A stretch of DNA of 64,000 nucleotides from Diplonema japonicum (taxonomy: Eukaryota; Euglenozoa; Diplonemea; Diplonemida; Diplonemidae), in the NCBI GenBank assembly GCA_964019335.1, contig OZ025717.1, positions 372,001-436,000 of the forward strand, written 5' to 3'. Made by a program: the position numbers and the translations under genes. Below the pieces are notes generated by a model, which was not told the DNA's origin, made no database searches, and saw only the letters and a list, made by a program, of their open reading frames with translations. Positions within the stretch are counted from its first letter, which is position 1. Each line of letters starts with the position of its first letter. Of this stretch, positions 63,100 through 64,000 are shown in pieces.

Positions 63100-64000
63100 A
63101 CAACCCAGGGCGCCCTGGCTAGGGTTGAGCTGAACCCCACACACATTAAGGACACAACATGGAGCACAGAAGAAGCTACAACTCAGCCACAGTGATCAAG
63201 GACACAATGCAGAATGCAGAAGAAGGCTGTGGTGCACCCCCTGTAATCAAGCAGACAGTTCTTGTGCAGGGCACCACCAACACCAGCCTCTTTTAACTCA
63301 TATATTATATCATTCAGGTGGTGGGGATAACATGGAAATATAAGAAGTACATCAGATGTGTTGTTCACTGTTGACCTCCATGTCAGTCATCACCAGTAGT
63401 GCCCAAGTGGAGAACATAATGCAGATGCTCAGGGTGATGAATTGGCAGCAAACTGCATGAGCACAGAATTTTGGTTACCCTGGGTTGCTACGGCTGGGGT
63501 TAAGCTGCACACTGCACACATTAAGAACACAACACAGAACACAGAAGAAGCTACAACTCAGCTGCAGTGCCCCCCTGTATCAAGTTAACAGTTCTTGTGC
63601 AGGTGGTGCCAACATGATGAACAGGCATTTCCTCCATCCACTTGGCCAGTCATCACCTGTAGCACCCTGAGTGGAAGAACAAATTGCAGATGCTCAGGGT
63701 GAGTAAACTACTTAGGGCACCAGCTGGGGTTGAGCTACACACCGCATGCATTAAGGACATGACACGGAACGCAGAAGCGGCCAAGGTGCACCCCCTGTCA
63801 CTGGTCTCCTTTACCTCTTTCATGTTATTTGGTGGTGGGGATCACAGAAATATGGAAATATAAGAAGTACATCAGATGTGTTGTTTGCTGTTGACCTCCA
63901 TGTTGGTCATCACCAGTTGTGCCCAAGTGGAGGAACATATTGCAGATGCTCAGGGTGATGAACTGGCAGCAAACTACACAGGCCCAGAATCTTAGTTACC
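63100..64000 (-). repeat. Tandem array of repeat A, running off the window
   Basis: Head-to-tail inverse copies; the GGGTTGAGCTG/GGGTTAAGCTG landmark recurs at about 63123, 63495 and 63727, and the ATAAGAAGTACATCAGATG landmark at about 63341 and 63861. CpG is almost absent until about 63740. Confidence 0.85.

Overview
The window is nuclear DNA of a protist. It has short GT-AG spliceosomal introns, mitochondrial ATP synthase beta with a presequence, eukaryotic ribosomal proteins eL36 and eS30, and MMS19, NSRP1, PEX11, CLC and cyclic-nucleotide phosphodiesterase genes. All 27 genes I accept lie on the minus strand, from about 58.1 kb down to 0.5 kb. Some neighbours are only 60-85 nt apart, and polypyrimidine-AG sites lie just upstream of several start codons. 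This is the layout of a co-transcribed directional cluster processed by trans-splicing. Together with the presence of cis-introns, the secreted carbohydrate-active genes and the bordering repeat block, it fits a diplonemid euglenozoan best. A dinoflagellate or perkinsozoan is not excluded. The organism is an inference; no spliced-leader gene was seen.

Region 0.5-17.5 kb holds a PDZ-like/triple-Tudor protein, an Msp1/ATAD1 AAA ATPase, and five secreted or extracellular proteins: an allene-oxide-cyclase-like barrel, two GH18 proteins, a Cys-rich repeat protein and a type-B carboxylesterase. Between these lie eL36, an EF-hand protein, NSRP1 and an unknown. A 112-nt duplicate of the 3' end of the second GH18 gene lies just past its stop. 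Region 17.6-19.3 kb is a mosaic of three short repeat families; one forms a hairpin supported by covarying base pairs.

Region 19.8-40.7 kb holds ATP synthase beta, a CLC transporter, a CDKAL1-type tRNA methylthiotransferase, a JMJD6-like JmjC protein, a PUB/zinc-finger protein, an LVIVD-propeller membrane protein, two eS30 copies, a PEX11-like protein, an unknown, and an ankyrin/B-box/coiled-coil/J-domain fusion. Region 40.7-45.0 kb is homopolymer-rich spacer.

Region 45.0-52.7 kb holds a 1,249-residue protein with two PDE domains, built from eight exons that I reconstructed. The first PDE domain has lost metal ligands. MMS19 and a protein with a duplicated 54-residue module follow upstream. 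Region 52.7-57 kb is spacer with dispersed repeats and two candidate small genes. A dual-specificity phosphatase and a COA3-like membrane protein begin the cluster at 57-58 kb.

From 58.2 kb to the end the DNA is repetitive: a foldback element, two GGACT-type satellites, a pair of roughly 750-790 nt inverted arms, a broken non-LTR reverse transcriptase between them, and a tandem array of a roughly 310-nt repeat that also occurs singly inside the gene cluster. The right arm and array have almost no CpG, whereas the left arm and in-cluster copies keep it.

Introns are tiny (31-75 nt), often built around A, T, C or G homopolymers, and several have lengths divisible by three with no stop codon, so naive ORF calls read through them. 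I found no tRNA, rRNA, CRISPR or organellar genes.
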